Shown here piece by piece: positions 16,120 to 26,790 of a stretch of DNA of 64,000 nucleotides. Source of the DNA: Prochlorococcus sp. AG-363-C20. GTDB lineage: Bacteria > Cyanobacteriota > Cyanobacteriia > PCC-6307 > Cyanobiaceae. The position numbers and the translations under genes are program-made. Positions within the stretch are counted from its first letter, which is position 1; each line of letters opens with the position of its first letter. The stretch is from positions 62,001 through 126,000 of the forward strand of contig QCFI01000002.1 of the NCBI GenBank assembly GCA_003280295.1, in the 5' to 3' direction. The notes under the pieces are model-generated. The model was not told the origin of the DNA. It saw only the letters and a program-made list of their open reading frames with translations, and did not search any database.

Positions 16120-18321
16120 TCAATTTTTAAGCTTACCAAAAATAATTTGATGTCTTATATTTTGATTTATATCTTTATTTAATCCTGTTTTAAGCAGTTT
16201 CTTGATGACTAATAAATGGTCATTTGATAAATTTTTAATCAATAAATTACAATACTTGCTCTTGTCTGAGAGCCAACGATTTTCCAACTCTTCATTTATC
16301 TTTAATTTTACAGATTCTTCCCATTCATCCTTTTCTAACTCCCACCCTAAATTCTTAAGTTTATTTAAAAATAAAGTATCCTGTCTACTAGCCAAAAGAA
16401 AATGTTTTTCCAAATTGATTATATCTTTCAAAAGATCCATTTCTATAGTTTCTAATTCAATGCTAAGAAGTTCATCTAACAGAGATTGTGCTGGTCCTTT
16501 AACTGGATAACTTAATAACAATCTTAAGCCTGCCTCAGGTACACACCTTTTACTAATTACTTCCCAGAGTTCTTCAATTTTTTCACCAGCCAAGTCCTGA
16601 CTATTAATCCTTCCACCAATCCATTCAAACTGATAATCAACTGGTAATTTATTCAGTGATTTAGAACTCTCATGCATCAAGATTGGCCGATGAATTGGAT
16701 CCAAAAGGTTCAATTGTGCAGACAACCTAGACAAATCATTTTGAGAACCTGCCAAAACACTTACTCCACCTTCTGGAGTTGCACGAAGAGGCGTAACAGC
16801 CCAAAGCAATGAGCGTCCAATTACCAACACACGATCATGACGATTCCAAACCACTCCAGACCACAATCTCTCTACGAGTTCCTGAAGCCTATTCCCAGCC
16901 TGATTAAGTTGACGCTGTAGCCATCTGTTTAACTGAGGTATCTCAGGCCCAGTGCTTATTAATAAAGGGTTGTCCTGAGCCATTTCAACTACTGCTGCAA
17001 ACTGAGCTGCTCTTCTATCCAACATCAATAATCGACGTTTCCCTTCCCATCCCTCTTCACTCGGATTCCAAAACATCTCTCCTTGTAATTCTTCCGGTAA
17101 ATACTGCTGTGTTACCCAATGTCCCTTGAAAGAGTGGGGGTAGCGATAACCAACCCCATCTCCATAAATATCTTGATCTCTATGACTGTCACGAAGGTGA
17201 CTGGGGACTTCTTGCCGTTGCGCTGCTCGAACAACGCTTTGCGCTTTGAAGAAACCTAAAACACTATTACTCTTATCAGTTGCAGCTAAATAAAGAGCTG
17301 CCTGTGCTAAAGGGTACAAACCCTCTGGCAAACCTATTCTTTCAAAAGCCGCCGCACAAGCTTCAACAACAACAATCGCTTGCGGATCTGCTAAACCAAT
17401 ATCTTCACTTGCAGCAATCAACATCCGACGGAAGATATATCTAGGGTTTTCACCTGCTTCAACCATACGTGCCAGCCAAAACAAAGCAGCATCAGGGTCT
17501 GAACCACGCAACGATTTAATAAAAGCACTAATAGTGTCAAAATGAGCTTCACCTTGTTTGTCATAAAGAATTGCTCGTTCCTGAATAGATTCCTCTGCAA
17601 TAACAAGGTCAATATTGATACATCCTTGTCCATCAATTGATGTACTCTCTACAGCCAATTCAATAGCATTCAGCAAACTACGAGCATCTCCATTAGCTAC
17701 ATCTACTAAATGACTTGCAGCAGCGGCAGTGATAATGACATTTCTATCCCCATACCCATGCTCACAATCTCTCAAAACACGTTCAATTAGCTTATGTAAA
17801 GCCTTTGGCTCCAAAGGCTGAAGTCGAAACAATCTAGAACGACTCACTAAAGCTTTATTGACTTCAAAATATGGGTTTTCTGTAGTGGCACCTATAAGAG
17901 TAATAATGCCATTTTCAACCCAAGGTAAAAGGGCATCTTGCTGAGCACTATTAAAACGATGGACCTCATCAATAAAAAGAATCGTACGCAAACCATTCCT
18001 TTCTAATCTCTTTTTAGCAGCATCCACTTCATAACGAAGTTCTTTTACTCCCGACAAAACAGCATTTAAGCTAATGAAATAAGAGCGTGTATTTACAGCA
18101 ATAATTCTTGCCAAAGTAGTCTTACCAACCCCCGGAGGTCCATGTAAGAGTAAGTTTCCAACTCGATCAGCAGCTATAGCTCTACGCAAGAGACGTCCCT
18201 CTGCCAAGATTGCACTCTGGCCAACAAAATCATCTAGCGTCTGAGGACGCATACGCTCTGCAAGCGGAGCATTCCGCTTCAACTTTTGTTCTCCTTGATA
18301 GCTGAAAAGATCTTGAGACAA
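16120..18321 (-). CDS. rarA: Replication-associated recombination protein A with C-terminal extension
   Basis: A 733-residue AAA+ clamp-loader-like ATPase. Walker [10 protein letters not shown] is at residues 61-69, Walker B ILFIDEV at about 114-120, sensor 1 in [14 protein letters not shown]. The MgsA/RarA C-terminal tetramerisation region ([27 protein letters not shown]) reaches about residue 430. The remaining 300 residues are an extension absent from E. coli RarA (about 450 aa); part ([28 protein letters not shown]) resembles a degenerate Rossmann methyltransferase core, seen in cyanobacterial fused forms. RarA acts at stalled or gapped replication forks. The tail is AT-rich and poorly conserved in appearance. 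Confidence 0.9.
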   Translation of the reverse strand: MSQDLFSYQGEQKLKRNAPLAERMRPQTLDDFVGQSAILAEGRLLRRAIAADRVGNLLLHGPPGVGKTTLARIIAVNTRSYFISLNAVLSGVKELRYEVDAAKKRLERNGLRTILFIDEVHRFNSAQQDALLPWVENGIITLIGATTENPYFEVNKALVSRSRLFRLQPLEPKALHKLIERVLRDCEHGYGDRNVIITAAAASHLVDVANGDARSLLNAIELAVESTSIDGQGCINIDLVIAEESIQERAILYDKQGEAHFDTISAFIKSLRGSDPDAALFWLARMVEAGENPRYIFRRMLIAASEDIGLADPQAIVVVEACAAAFERIGLPEGLYPLAQAALYLAATDKSNSVLGFFKAQSVVRAAQRQEVPSHLRDSHRDQDIYGDGVGYRYPHSFKGHWVTQQYLPEELQGEMFWNPSEEGWEGKRRLLMLDRRAAQFAAVVEMAQDNPLLISTGPEIPQLNRWLQRQLNQAGNRLQELVERLWSGVVWNRHDRVLVIGRSLLWAVTPLRATPEGGVSVLAGSQNDLSRLSAQLNLLDPIHRPILMHESSKSLNKLPVDYQFEWIGGRINSQDLAGEKIEELWEVISKRCVPEAGLRLLLSYPVKGPAQSLLDELLSIELETIEMDLLKDIINLEKHFLLASRQDTLFLNKLKNLGWELEKDEWEESVKLKINEELENRWLSDKSKYCNLLIKNLSNDHLLVIKKLLKTGLNKDINQNIRHQIIFGKLKN

Positions 18322-18462
18322 TATTTGCTAAAGGCGCTTAGTCATTCTCCCTCTAAATAGATTTTCTTTGATGCAAGATTGAATCATCGAAACCAGCCTT
18401 GATCAAAATAAGCAATTAATCACTAGATTCCACTCGGAAAATTAGATTAAAATTTGTAGGGA

Positions 18463-20124
18463 TCAAGTAATCACAGTTGGTTTTTTCATACCTGTCCGAT
18501 GAGTAATCTCTGCCAGAGAATCAATCTGTTTTATTAAATCTGCAAGGGCTTCTTGCGGGTTTTGATTCAGATTGCCATTAGAAGAAACATATCGCTCTAA
18601 ATAAATCCGTAAGGTAGACCCTTTAGTCCCTGTGCCTGAAAGGCGCAAAATCACTCTACTGCCATCCTCTAAAAGGATGCGTAAACCCTGCTTATCAGTC
18701 ACTGAAGCGTTCACTGGATCAATATAACTGAAATTATCTGCACAACTTATAGAACTTCCTCCAAAAGACTTTCCAAGCAAGGTAGGAAGCATTAACTCAA
18801 GTCTTTCATATAACTCAAGTGCAATTTCACTTGATATTGCTTCATAATCATGTCGAGAATAGTAATGACGGCCATAACGTCTCCAATGTTGCGACATTAA
18901 ATCAGTTACTGAACATTTTTTTTCTGATAAAATTTGCAGCCAAAAAAGTACTGCCCAAATCCCATCTTTTTCACGCACATGATTACTACCAGTGCCAAAA
19001 CTTTCCTCCCCACATAATGTAATTTGACCAGCGTCCAAAAGATTTCCAAAAAATTTCCAACCTGTAGGGGTTTCAAAGCAAGCTATATCCAAATCTTTAG
19101 CAACAACATCTACAGCTGCACTAGTAGGCATTGAGCGTGCTACACCAGAGAGACCTTTTTTATAAGCAGGAGCACAATTCGCATTAGCCGTTAATACAGC
19201 GAGACTGTCACTGGGGTTCACAAAACAGCCTCGACCTAAAATCATATTGCGATCACCATCACCATCACAAGCAGCACCAAAGCAATAATCATTTCCTTTA
19301 AGCAACAAATCTGCCAATTCTTTTGCATAAGTCAGATTTGGATCAGGGTGACAACCACCAAAATCTTCTAATGGAATTCCATTTCTCACTGTGCCCAATG
19401 GAGCTTTAAGCAGACCCTCAAACAATCTCCTAGCATAAGGACCAGTAACTGCATTTAATGAATCGAAAGCAATCGGAAAATTATCAGAAATAAATAACCG
19501 AATTTGATCAAAGTCAAAGAGCTTTTGCATTAGAGATATGTAATCTTCAACTCCATCTATAACTTCTACAATCATTGAACGAATCGAGTATTGACCTAGC
19601 GAATCAAGTAAAATAGGAGGGTGATCAATAGTCTTATATTCTTCTAATGTTTGAGTACAAGCATAAATAGCATCAGTTAAAGATTCGGGCGCAGGTCCTC
19701 CATTAGCACCATTAACTTTGACTCCAAAGTCACCATCTGGTCCTCCCGAGTTATGACTGGCAGAAAGAATAATCCCTCCTATCGCATTATGCTTCCGGAT
19801 CAAATGGGATGCGGCTGGCGTAGAAAGAATTCCATTAACAGTTGTGATTATTTTACTCAATCCATGAGCAGCACCCATTCGAAGAATTAAATCAATTGCC
19901 CTGCGATTGCCATAACGACCATCTCCACCTACTACCAAAATTCCACCATTAACGCCAGGCAGAGTTCGAAAAATCGCCTCGATAAAACTTTCAAGGTAAT
20001 TACACTCTTCAAATTGTTTAGAACTCTTTCTTAAACCAGAAGTGCCTGGTTTCTGATCAGTGAATGGTGAATTAAGTGCTACTTTATATCCACTGGTTGG
20101 TGAGGAAAATGCTGAATTTGACAT
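18463..20124 (-). CDS. pgm: Phosphoglucomutase (alpha-D-glucose-specific)
   Basis: A 553-residue alpha-D-phosphohexomutase that interconverts glucose 1-phosphate and glucose 6-phosphate for glycogen metabolism. The phosphoserine loop SASHNSGG (catalytic Ser123), Mg-binding DGDGDRN, sugar-binding CGEESFGTGS and phosphate-binding RLSGTGTKGS are all present. The length and the order match eukaryotic-type PGM1 rather than bacterial phosphomannomutases. Note SASHNSGG where most enzymes have TASHNPGG. It is transcribed alone. Confidence 0.93.
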   Translation of the reverse strand: MSNSAFSSPTSGYKVALNSPFTDQKPGTSGLRKSSKQFEECNYLESFIEAIFRTLPGVNGGILVVGGDGRYGNRRAIDLILRMGAAHGLSKIITTVNGILSTPAASHLIRKHNAIGGIILSASHNSGGPDGDFGVKVNGANGGPAPESLTDAIYACTQTLEEYKTIDHPPILLDSLGQYSIRSMIVEVIDGVEDYISLMQKLFDFDQIRLFISDNFPIAFDSLNAVTGPYARRLFEGLLKAPLGTVRNGIPLEDFGGCHPDPNLTYAKELADLLLKGNDYCFGAACDGDGDRNMILGRGCFVNPSDSLAVLTANANCAPAYKKGLSGVARSMPTSAAVDVVAKDLDIACFETPTGWKFFGNLLDAGQITLCGEESFGTGSNHVREKDGIWAVLFWLQILSEKKCSVTDLMSQHWRRYGRHYYSRHDYEAISSEIALELYERLELMLPTLLGKSFGGSSISCADNFSYIDPVNASVTDKQGLRILLEDGSRVILRLSGTGTKGSTLRIYLERYVSSNGNLNQNPQEALADLIKQIDSLAEITHRTGMKKPTVIT

Positions 20125-20186
20125 TAGTTAGAAAAAATCTTGAGAAATAACCAATGAAATAAAAAGCTTCAAAGCTTTCATTACTT

Positions 20187-20411
20187 TTAATGAGGCATTT
20201 CTGATGTAAGGAGCATGGCAACAAACCAAAACAGAGAAAGTAGCAAAGCAGTTAAAACTCCTGGAGCAATACCAAACCAAGCCATAATAAATGAGACTAC
20301 TAGTGGAAAAGTAATCGCCCCTGCAAGAGGGGTTATTGCAACGAATCGACGCAACATTTTATTAATTGGTTGTGAAATTGGCTTAGAACCATTCGTCTTG
20401 TTTAGCTTCAT
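20187..20411 (-). CDS. Small two-helix membrane protein
   Basis: A 74-residue protein with two predicted transmembrane helices (about residues 27-45 and 48-68). ATG 20411 is preferred; an earlier in-frame start at 20447 would lie deep within the upstream gene. Even from 20411 it overlaps the 3' end of the DUF4912 gene by 29 bases, suggesting coupled translation. A basic N-terminal stretch of about 20 residues precedes the first helix. No recognised function. Confidence 0.6.
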   Translation of the reverse strand: MKLNKTNGSKPISQPINKMLRRFVAITPLAGAITFPLVVSFIMAWFGIAPGVLTALLLSLFWFVAMLLTSEMPH

Positions 20412-21495
20412 TGGGGTTCGTATTGTCTTGTGGAGTCTTACGTTCAAACTTCATTGTGATATTTCTCATTTGCTTTCCTTCAAAATCTTTAGCTTCGATC
20501 AAATATTCTTGACTTCCGTCACGAAAAGGGACTTGTAATCTAAAAGTACCAGTCTTAGAAAGAGGAACAATCTCACCACCAATCTTTAAAGTTGCCGTTG
20601 GGTCAGTAGATCCATAAACAATAAGTTCTGAGTCTGCAACAAGCCAAAAAGGTCTGCTTCGAGGCGAAACACCTCCTACACCTGATTCATTTCGTCCACT
20701 AGCCCATAAGCCCAAGCCTGATCCTGAATCAGTATGTCCATCCTGTTGGTCACCAAAAGAGCCTTGGAATTGTTCAGATCCTGTCCGGCTTGTTTGAAAA
20801 TGTTTTGTAGCAGTTTGATAAAGACGCTCATGCAAACCGCTATCCACTTGATTATTTGAACCTGAAGAAACATTTGTTTCTTCAGGAACGCTGCTTATAG
20901 GAGTCTCCAAACTAAAGGGAACAAATTGGTCAAGAATTTGATCGCTAGGATAAAGAGAAGGAACTCGTGCCTTGGAAGAAAATCCAAGTGAAATCCATTG
21001 TGAACTAGAGCGATATCCAAGTTCAACTCGATAATCCCTATCACTCATAGGAATAGGTAAATACCATTCAGTACTGTGACTATCTACTGGAACCTCTTGC
21101 AAGATTTGACGATGTGCTGTGCCATCATCAATCCCAGTCAGATCAGACAAACGCAAACATAATCTGCTGGCCCCCTGAGATTGGGCCAACTTGCGATCAG
21201 ATTCTGAAATCTCCCAAAAAACATAGGCCCATTTAGGATCTCTAGGCAGAAACACAACCTTTGTATTAGTCCCCGATTGCTCAAAATTTTGCACTTTCTC
21301 AGACTTTTTCGGCGCACGCCAAAATTGATTAGCCGCCTTCTGAGCTTGTTCTTTTAACTTCTTCTTATATATAGCGATCTGTTTAATAAGTACTGCCTTA
21401 CTTTTACGGCTATATAGAGGCACTCCCAAATCACTTGCCTCATGGCGCAACTGACGTAGCGTTAAACCTGCTAAAGATTCTTGCTCTTGGGTCAC
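20383..21495 (-). CDS. DUF4912 protein with SAP/Rho-N-like N-terminus
   Basis: A 370-residue protein starting from GTG at 21495. Residues 8-45 (LAGLTLRQLRHEASDLGVPLYSR then KAVLIKQI) look like a SAP or Rho N-terminal helix-extended-helix, a nucleic-acid-binding module. Residues 75-185 (VFLPRDPKWAYVFWEI through RDYRVELGY) are the DUF4912 domain, and the C-terminal part (FWLVADSELIVYGSTDPTATLKIGG) resembles a second Ig-like portion of the same family. The middle is low-complexity with Ser, Gly and Gln. Function is unknown; the domain pair is common in cyanobacteria. Confidence 0.8.
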   Translation of the reverse strand: MTQEQESLAGLTLRQLRHEASDLGVPLYSRKSKAVLIKQIAIYKKKLKEQAQKAANQFWRAPKKSEKVQNFEQSGTNTKVVFLPRDPKWAYVFWEISESDRKLAQSQGASRLCLRLSDLTGIDDGTAHRQILQEVPVDSHSTEWYLPIPMSDRDYRVELGYRSSSQWISLGFSSKARVPSLYPSDQILDQFVPFSLETPISSVPEETNVSSGSNNQVDSGLHERLYQTATKHFQTSRTGSEQFQGSFGDQQDGHTDSGSGLGLWASGRNESGVGGVSPRSRPFWLVADSELIVYGSTDPTATLKIGGEIVPLSKTGTFRLQVPFRDGSQEYLIEAKDFEGKQMRNITMKFERKTPQDNTNPNEAKQDEWF

Positions 21496-21804
21496 GGCTT
21501 CAAAAATTCCGTTTTTATTCGGGATCAGTATGTTATGAAATTAGTAATTCCGTTAGTTCTCAGGACCTGTGGTCAGCATCTACTGACTCCACGAAAAAAA
21601 TGAAGGACTCTTGAAAATGACTATGATCAATTGCAATTAAAGGCTTTTGAGGTCTTAATCAGAAGCCTTTATGGACCAGTGAATGGAAACTGATTTGTCT
21701 CAAGATGGTCTTCAACGCCGAATTCAAAGACTCATGCAGTGTGTTTTTTAAAGCTTTTAGATCAGACTTGAAGAAATCTCATCATTTTTCAAGGCGTCAA
21801 ACAA
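21496..21804. other. Intergenic region with an inverted repeat
   Basis: About 309 bases between the DUF4912 gene and the gene at 21805, both minus strand. AAAGGCTT (21639-21646) and AAGCCTTT (21663-21670) form an 8-bp inverted repeat with a 16-base loop; no clear T-run follows on either strand, so terminator function is uncertain. The rest shows nothing I can name. It probably carries the DUF4912 gene promoter. Confidence 0.45.
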
Positions 21805-22155
21805 TCACGATTGGTTTGTTCTCAAACTTGCAGCAATCAATTCATCAAGTGTTAACTCAAGCGGAGAAATTTGATATTCATCCGCTAGTTTCTCCAATTG
21901 AAGACCTGCACTTGCAAGCTGATCGAGAAATAAAAAGGCAAACTCTCTGTCATTAATTAAAGAAGGTTGAGAAAAAATCCATTTCAATCGGTCTTGCTCT
22001 TTAGGTAAAGTTCCTATAGTCGAACCTCTAGATATTGATTTAAAACATGAAAGACAATGAGCAAGCAAACGTAAATGATGTCTATCAATACTTGGAAGAC
22101 CCGTTGCATCAATCCTCTTAATTTCATCAATACTCAATGGACTTGGAGCAAACAT
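21805..22155 (-). CDS. Conserved cyanobacterial hypothetical protein
   Basis: A 116-residue helical protein without signal peptide or membrane segment. Visible segments are LPSIDRHHLRLLAHCLSCFKSI, LPKEQDRLKWIFSQPSL and ADEYQISPLELTLDEL. It lies 2 bases after sufR on the same strand, so it almost certainly shares the sufR transcript. The tight linkage suggests, as inference, some connection with Fe-S cluster regulation or assembly. Two cysteines (CLSC) are present but do not form a known cluster motif. Confidence 0.7.
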   Translation of the reverse strand: MFAPSPLSIDEIKRIDATGLPSIDRHHLRLLAHCLSCFKSISRGSTIGTLPKEQDRLKWIFSQPSLINDREFAFLFLDQLASAGLQLEKLADEYQISPLELTLDELIAASLRTNQS

Positions 22156-22157
22156 GT

Positions 22158-22814
22158 TTATAAAGTATTAGCCTTCATTTGATTCACTTGAAATCCACAT
22201 GAATGTCCACTTTCTAAACGCCATTGCACACGTTGGACATCACAGTCAGGAAATATGTTACGGAGCAAATCTAATTCTTGATCACAAACCATCGGATGCT
22301 TCTCGGCAATACTCTTTATTGAACAATGAAATGCATTGAGATACCAACTTGAACCATCACTAGATAATTTTAATTCAGCTAAATAACCTTCTTTTTTACG
22401 TAATTCAATTAATTTCTCAAGACGAACATTTAATGTTCCTGAACCAATCTTACGCCGATAATTTATTGCCTTTTCAAGCATTTGCAAGTTCAACATCTCT
22501 GCTATTCTTGCTTGAGAAAGAGTACCTTCAATTGAAGCTAATAAATCAAGCGCAAATTTTTCACTTCCATTATAATTATTAAATAAATCATAGCCTTTTG
22601 GTGATAATTGCCAAAGATTAGAAGGACGTCCAGGCCCTTCCGAAAGATGACTAGATTCCACTAAACCATCCTTTTCAAGGCTACGAAGATGACGACGCAT
22701 AGCCTGGACAGAAATTTCCGTCAATGCAGAAAGTTTTGTGGCATTAGCTGGCCCCTCTCTTAAAAGAAAGGTAAGAATTGCCTCCCTAGTGGTCGCTTGA
22801 AGCACAGGGATCAC
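22158..22814 (-). CDS. sufR: SufR, Fe-S cluster-sensing repressor of suf
   Basis: A 218-residue DeoR/ArsR-type winged-helix regulator. Residues 8-65 form the helix-turn-helix (REAILTFLLREGPANATKLS, VQAMRRHLRSLEKDGLV). The C-terminal half holds the cysteines that bind [4Fe-4S] in characterised SufR: one in NAFHCSIKSI, one in MVCDQ, one in PDCDV and one in GHSCGF. SufR of Synechocystis represses sufBCDS and itself while its cluster is intact. Here it diverges from sufB with a 448-base spacer containing a palindromic operator candidate. The following gene is 2 bases away. Confidence 0.92.
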   Translation of the reverse strand: MIPVLQATTREAILTFLLREGPANATKLSALTEISVQAMRRHLRSLEKDGLVESSHLSEGPGRPSNLWQLSPKGYDLFNNYNGSEKFALDLLASIEGTLSQARIAEMLNLQMLEKAINYRRKIGSGTLNVRLEKLIELRKKEGYLAELKLSSDGSSWYLNAFHCSIKSIAEKHPMVCDQELDLLRNIFPDCDVQRVQWRLESGHSCGFQVNQMKANTL

Positions 22815-23262
22815 AAGGAGTAATGAATGTTCAAAAGCATCAATGCTAAAAACGAAAATGGATGAGAAGCTTCATTTTGGCTTGCTTTGACACTTAGGCT
22901 CAAGCAAACGGCATCAATTAGTCATAGCTTAGACAAGCAAAATTAAAAGCTTGCGAGTTTTCATGGACTGTTGTGCCCTAGGCTATGAGGATACGAAACC
23001 AGTTAGTTTCGTATTGTATGGCTGTAGTCAAAAAGTTATGGGTTTTTCATTAAATTACAAGGCTTTACTGCTCTCACGATTTCTATTCAAAGTCAATGAG
23101 CATAATCTTGAAATCCTTATGACTCCAACATTAAAAAACTAAAGACCTAGCAAAAGCTTACTTCCAATCATTACCATCAATTAAAACCATCAGTCATGTC
23201 TTTTCTAACGACAGCTCCAAAAACTCAAAACTCACTCAATTAAAATTACACTGGCTAAGATT
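22815..23262. other. sufR-sufB divergent regulatory region
   Basis: A 448-base spacer between divergent sufR and sufB. The only conspicuous element is the palindrome at 22991-23014. A 63-codon plus-strand ORF (22951-23142) spans the palindrome and is not protein-like, so I do not call it. The rest may be the 5' leader of sufB and the sufR promoter; no tRNA or riboswitch is recognised. Confidence 0.6.
22991..23014. promoter_or_regulatory. Candidate SufR operator
   Basis: ATACGAAAC-N6-GTTTCGTAT is a perfect 9+9 bp palindrome with a 6-base spacer (CAGTTA). The known SufR site in Synechocystis is CAAC-N6-GTTG; this site keeps AAC-N6-GTT with the same spacing. It lies in the sufR-sufB divergent spacer. 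A TACAAT hexamer on the minus strand (23018 down to 23013) overlaps its edge and could be the sufR -10, which would explain autorepression. Strong by position and symmetry, but unproven. Confidence 0.65.
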
Positions 23263-24705
23263 ATGGCAAGCCAAAATCAAGTTGGAAATATCATTTCACA
23301 GCCCTACAAATATGGGTTCATTACTGACATAGAAACAGAAAAAATCAGCAAAGGGATCAATGAAGATATTATTAAATTAATTTCCAATAAAAAGAAAGAG
23401 CCTGAATTCCTTTTGAATTTTCGCCTCAAAGCTTACAAACAATGGTTGAAGTTGGAAGAACCTGATTGGGCCAATTTAGGCTATAGCCCTATTGATTATC
23501 AAGAATTAATTTATTATGCTGCACCTAAAGATAATCATAAAAAGGCAAGTTTAGACGAAGTTGATCCAAAACTTCTAGAAACTTTCAACAAGCTTGGTAT
23601 ACCCTTAAATGAACAAAAGCGGCTATCTAATGTTGCTGTAGATGCTGTCTTCGATAGTGTTTCTATAGCTACAACCTACAAAGAAAAGCTCGCTGAGCAT
23701 GGTGTAATTTTTTGCTCAATGAGTGAAGCAGTTAATGAATTTCCAGACTTGATCAAGCTCTATCTAGGTAGTGTAGTCCCTAGTAGTGACAATTATTTTG
23801 CTGCTCTGAACTCGGCTGTTTTCAGTGATGGTTCTTTCGTTTTTGTTCCAAAGGGTGTTAATTGCCCAATGGAATTATCTTCATATTTCAGGATAAACTC
23901 TGGCGATACTGGTCAATTTGAACGTACATTAATTGTCGCAGAGGAGGGGTCTTCAGTTAGTTATCTTGAGGGATGCACAGCTCCTATGTTTGATACAAAC
24001 ACCCTTCATGCTGCAGTAGTTGAGTTAATAGCATTAGATGATTCATCCATAAAGTATTCTACTGTTCAAAATTGGTATGCAGGAAACGAAAAAGGAGTTG
24101 GTGGTATCTATAATTTTGTAACCAAACGTGGACAATGCAAAGGCAAAAGAAGCAAAATTAGCTGGTCTCAGGTAGAAACAGGCTCGGCAATTACATGGAA
24201 GTATCCAAGCTGTATTCTTCTAGGTGAAAGATCAGTTGGAGAGTTTTATTCAGTAGCCTTAACTAATAATTATCAAAAAGCAGATACAGGTACAAAAATG
24301 ATTCATGTTGGTGCCAATACTAGTTCCACAATTGTAAGCAAAGGTATAAGTGCTGGACACTCCAGTAACAGCTATCGAGGTCTCGTACAAATGGGACCAA
24401 ATGCTTCGGGAGCAAGAAATTACAGCCAATGTGATTCCATGTTGATTGGAGACAAAGCCGCAGCAAATACATATCCCTATATACGATCGCAACAGCCTGT
24501 ATCCAATATTGAACATGAAGCAAGTACATGTCGCATCTCAGAAGATCAATTGTTTTATCTCCAAAGTCGTGGAATTGGTTTTGAAGAAGCTGTATCAATG
24601 ATGGTGAGTGGATTTTGTAGAGATGTCTTCAACCAATTGCCAATGGAATTTGCAGCTGAAGCTGACAAACTTCTAGCTTTAAAGCTGGAGGGATCTGTGG
24701 GCTGA
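23263..24705 (+). CDS. sufB: Fe-S cluster assembly protein SufB
   Basis: A 480-residue scaffold subunit of the SufBCD complex, which builds Fe-S clusters using sulfur from SufS. The central beta-helix repeats are recognisable ([58 protein letters not shown]) and the C-terminal part ends with [14 protein letters not shown] and [12 protein letters not shown], typical of SufB/SufD. It is first in the sufBCDS operon, expressed divergently from sufR. Confidence 0.97.
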   Translation: MASQNQVGNIISQPYKYGFITDIETEKISKGINEDIIKLISNKKKEPEFLLNFRLKAYKQWLKLEEPDWANLGYSPIDYQELIYYAAPKDNHKKASLDEVDPKLLETFNKLGIPLNEQKRLSNVAVDAVFDSVSIATTYKEKLAEHGVIFCSMSEAVNEFPDLIKLYLGSVVPSSDNYFAALNSAVFSDGSFVFVPKGVNCPMELSSYFRINSGDTGQFERTLIVAEEGSSVSYLEGCTAPMFDTNTLHAAVVELIALDDSSIKYSTVQNWYAGNEKGVGGIYNFVTKRGQCKGKRSKISWSQVETGSAITWKYPSCILLGERSVGEFYSVALTNNYQKADTGTKMIHVGANTSSTIVSKGISAGHSSNSYRGLVQMGPNASGARNYSQCDSMLIGDKAAANTYPYIRSQQPVSNIEHEASTCRISEDQLFYLQSRGIGFEEAVSMMVSGFCRDVFNQLPMEFAAEADKLLALKLEGSVG

Positions 24706-24781
24706 TCTTTAAAGTCCATCATATTTATTATTTTTTTCCTAAAACTTTTCTTTGTCTGAAGTGAACCGAAAAGAAACCACA

Positions 24782-25552
24782 ATGATCCTTGACATTTCGA
24801 ACCTTCATGTAAATGTGGAAGATCAGCCCATTCTTAAAGGAGTTAATCTAAAGATTAATGCTGGCGAAATTCACGCCATCATGGGTAGGAATGGAAGTGG
24901 TAAAAGTACTCTCTCAAAAGTCATTGCTGGACATCCTGCTTACTTAGTAACCTCTGGATCAATCAAATTTAATAATCAAGATCTCCTCTCTATTGAACCT
25001 GAACAAAGAGCTCGTTCAGGAGTATTTCTGGGTTTTCAATATCCAATAGAAATTCCAGGAGTCAGTAATTTGGAATTTCTACGAGTAGCAACTAACAGTC
25101 GTCGTCAAGAACGCGGAGAAGAAGAACTTGACACTTTTGAATTCGAAGATCTTGTCAATGAGCGCCTAAAAATAGTGCAGATGAATCCCACTTTTTTAGA
25201 GCGTAGTGTTAATGAAGGTTTTTCTGGGGGAGAAAAAAAGCGTAATGAAATTCTGCAAATGGCCCTGTTGGAACCAACATTGGCAATACTGGACGAAACT
25301 GATTCAGGTCTTGATATCGACGCTCTACGTATTGTTGCTTCTGGGGTTAAAAAACTTGCGAAGCCAAACACTGCAACACTTCTAATTACTCATTACCAAC
25401 GACTCCTAAATGAAATTACGCCAGATTTTGTACATGTTATGTCAGGAGGAAGAATTCTTCGTACTGGAGGAGGAGAACTAGCCACTAAGTTAGAAGAGTC
25501 TGGATATGACTGGTTGGACAACGAACAAAATATCAAGGAGGAAGAAAACTAA
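24782..25552 (+). CDS. sufC: Fe-S assembly ATPase SufC
   Basis: A 256-residue ABC-type ATPase that binds SufB and SufD and drives conformational change in the scaffold. Walker [10 protein letters not shown] is at residues 35-43, the signature is [11 protein letters not shown] and Walker [15 protein letters not shown], the characteristic SufC variant. ATG 24782 is chosen; a TTG 30 bases upstream would add 10 residues lacking family similarity. The stop overlaps the sufD start by one base (TAATG). Confidence 0.97.
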   Translation: MILDISNLHVNVEDQPILKGVNLKINAGEIHAIMGRNGSGKSTLSKVIAGHPAYLVTSGSIKFNNQDLLSIEPEQRARSGVFLGFQYPIEIPGVSNLEFLRVATNSRRQERGEEELDTFEFEDLVNERLKIVQMNPTFLERSVNEGFSGGEKKRNEILQMALLEPTLAILDETDSGLDIDALRIVASGVKKLAKPNTATLLITHYQRLLNEITPDFVHVMSGGRILRTGGGELATKLEESGYDWLDNEQNIKEEEN

Positions 25553-26790
25553 TGGCGCTATGTCGCCAATGGTTAGAAGCATTACCTAGGCCTGAAGGCG
25601 TCTTGGAAAAAATACAAAGGCAAGGACGTAAATCATTGTTCTACTCAGGGCTACCGTCCAGCAAGATTGAGTCATGGCGCCTAACTGATCTAAAACGATT
25701 AGAAAATCTTCTCAAGCTTTCATTATCACAAGAGACACAAAATATCTCACAAAGCAATTTTTTCAATTTAGATAAGGCAGCGAATCAGGGATGTCGATTA
25801 ATTCTAGATCCACAACTAAATCTAAATGAATCAATTAATCTTCCGTCTGGTTTTCAAAAACTAAACACAACTGAAATCCAACAATATCTAGGAAGAGCAC
25901 TTAATCATTTTTCCAGTCCAAATGACTGGGCCTTAGCAGTTAATCAAGCCAGTACAAATCAAATACTTGCATTCAGAGTACAAGGTCAAGATCTTCCACC
26001 ATTAGAATTAATAATTCCCTCCCAAAAAGATACATTAACGCCCACAAGAGTAATCATCATTCTAGAGGAAAAAGTAAAGCTAAAATTACTCCAGGTTGCT
26101 CTTGGTGCAGAGAACTCAGCCCAAAGTCACGTTCTAGAAATCCATCTAAATAAAGAAGCCGAACTGGATCATGGGTTTGTTGCTCTTGGAGGTGGTCAAG
26201 CAAGCTGTCTTGCCCATCTAGCAGTAGCACAGGAAATTTCCAGCAAATATTCATTAACTGCAGTCCAACATGGTTGGATGTTTAGTCGTTTAGAACCAAG
26301 AATCATTCAACTAAATGGTCAAGGAAGTACAAATTTAAAAGGGTTGCAAATTTCCACAGGAAAGCAACAATTAGCAACGCATTCTTTAGTTCGTTTTGAA
26401 GGCCCTGATGGATGCCTAAATCAATTGCAAAAAGCAATAGCTAACAAAAGCTCTCATTCTATTTTTAACGGTTTAATTGAAGTCCCAAAAATTGCACAAA
26501 ATACAAATGCCTCACAATTAAGCAGAAACCTTTTACTCTCTAGGCATGCCCGAATAGATACAAAACCTGAGTTAGAAATTGTTGCTGATGATGTTCGTTG
26601 TAGTCATGGTGCAACAGTTAGCAAACTACAAGAAGATGAGCTTTTTTATCTTCGTAGCAGAGGGATCGCTTCGAGTCAGGCCACCTCTCTGCTTTTGCAG
26701 GGATATTGCCAAGAAATTATTAAAGATCTTCCCATAGAAGCTCAAAAATGGGACATTTTAAATACTCTGATAGAGAATATAAACGAATGA
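25552..26790 (+). CDS. sufD: Fe-S cluster assembly protein SufD
   Basis: A 412-residue partner of SufB in the SufBC2D scaffold. The N-terminal part (LFYSGLPSSKIESWRLTDL) and the C-terminal core (EIVADDVRCSHGATVSKLQ, DELFYLRSRGIASSQA) match SufD; the latter contains the conserved His of HGA needed for cluster formation. It overlaps sufC by one base at the start and sufS by four bases at the end, so all are one transcript. Confidence 0.95.
   Translation: MALCRQWLEALPRPEGVLEKIQRQGRKSLFYSGLPSSKIESWRLTDLKRLENLLKLSLSQETQNISQSNFFNLDKAANQGCRLILDPQLNLNESINLPSGFQKLNTTEIQQYLGRALNHFSSPNDWALAVNQASTNQILAFRVQGQDLPPLELIIPSQKDTLTPTRVIIILEEKVKLKLLQVALGAENSAQSHVLEIHLNKEAELDHGFVALGGGQASCLAHLAVAQEISSKYSLTAVQHGWMFSRLEPRIIQLNGQGSTNLKGLQISTGKQQLATHSLVRFEGPDGCLNQLQKAIANKSSHSIFNGLIEVPKIAQNTNASQLSRNLLLSRHARIDTKPELEIVADDVRCSHGATVSKLQEDELFYLRSRGIASSQATSLLLQGYCQEIIKDLPIEAQKWDILNTLIENINE

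Noticed and set aside
21705-21956. 83-codon plus-strand ORF
   Set aside because: Overlaps the conserved minus-strand gene at 21805-22155 and lacks protein-like features.
22951-23142. 63-codon plus-strand ORF in the sufR-sufB spacer
   Set aside because: Spans the palindromic operator, has odd amino-acid content and no clear ribosome-binding site.
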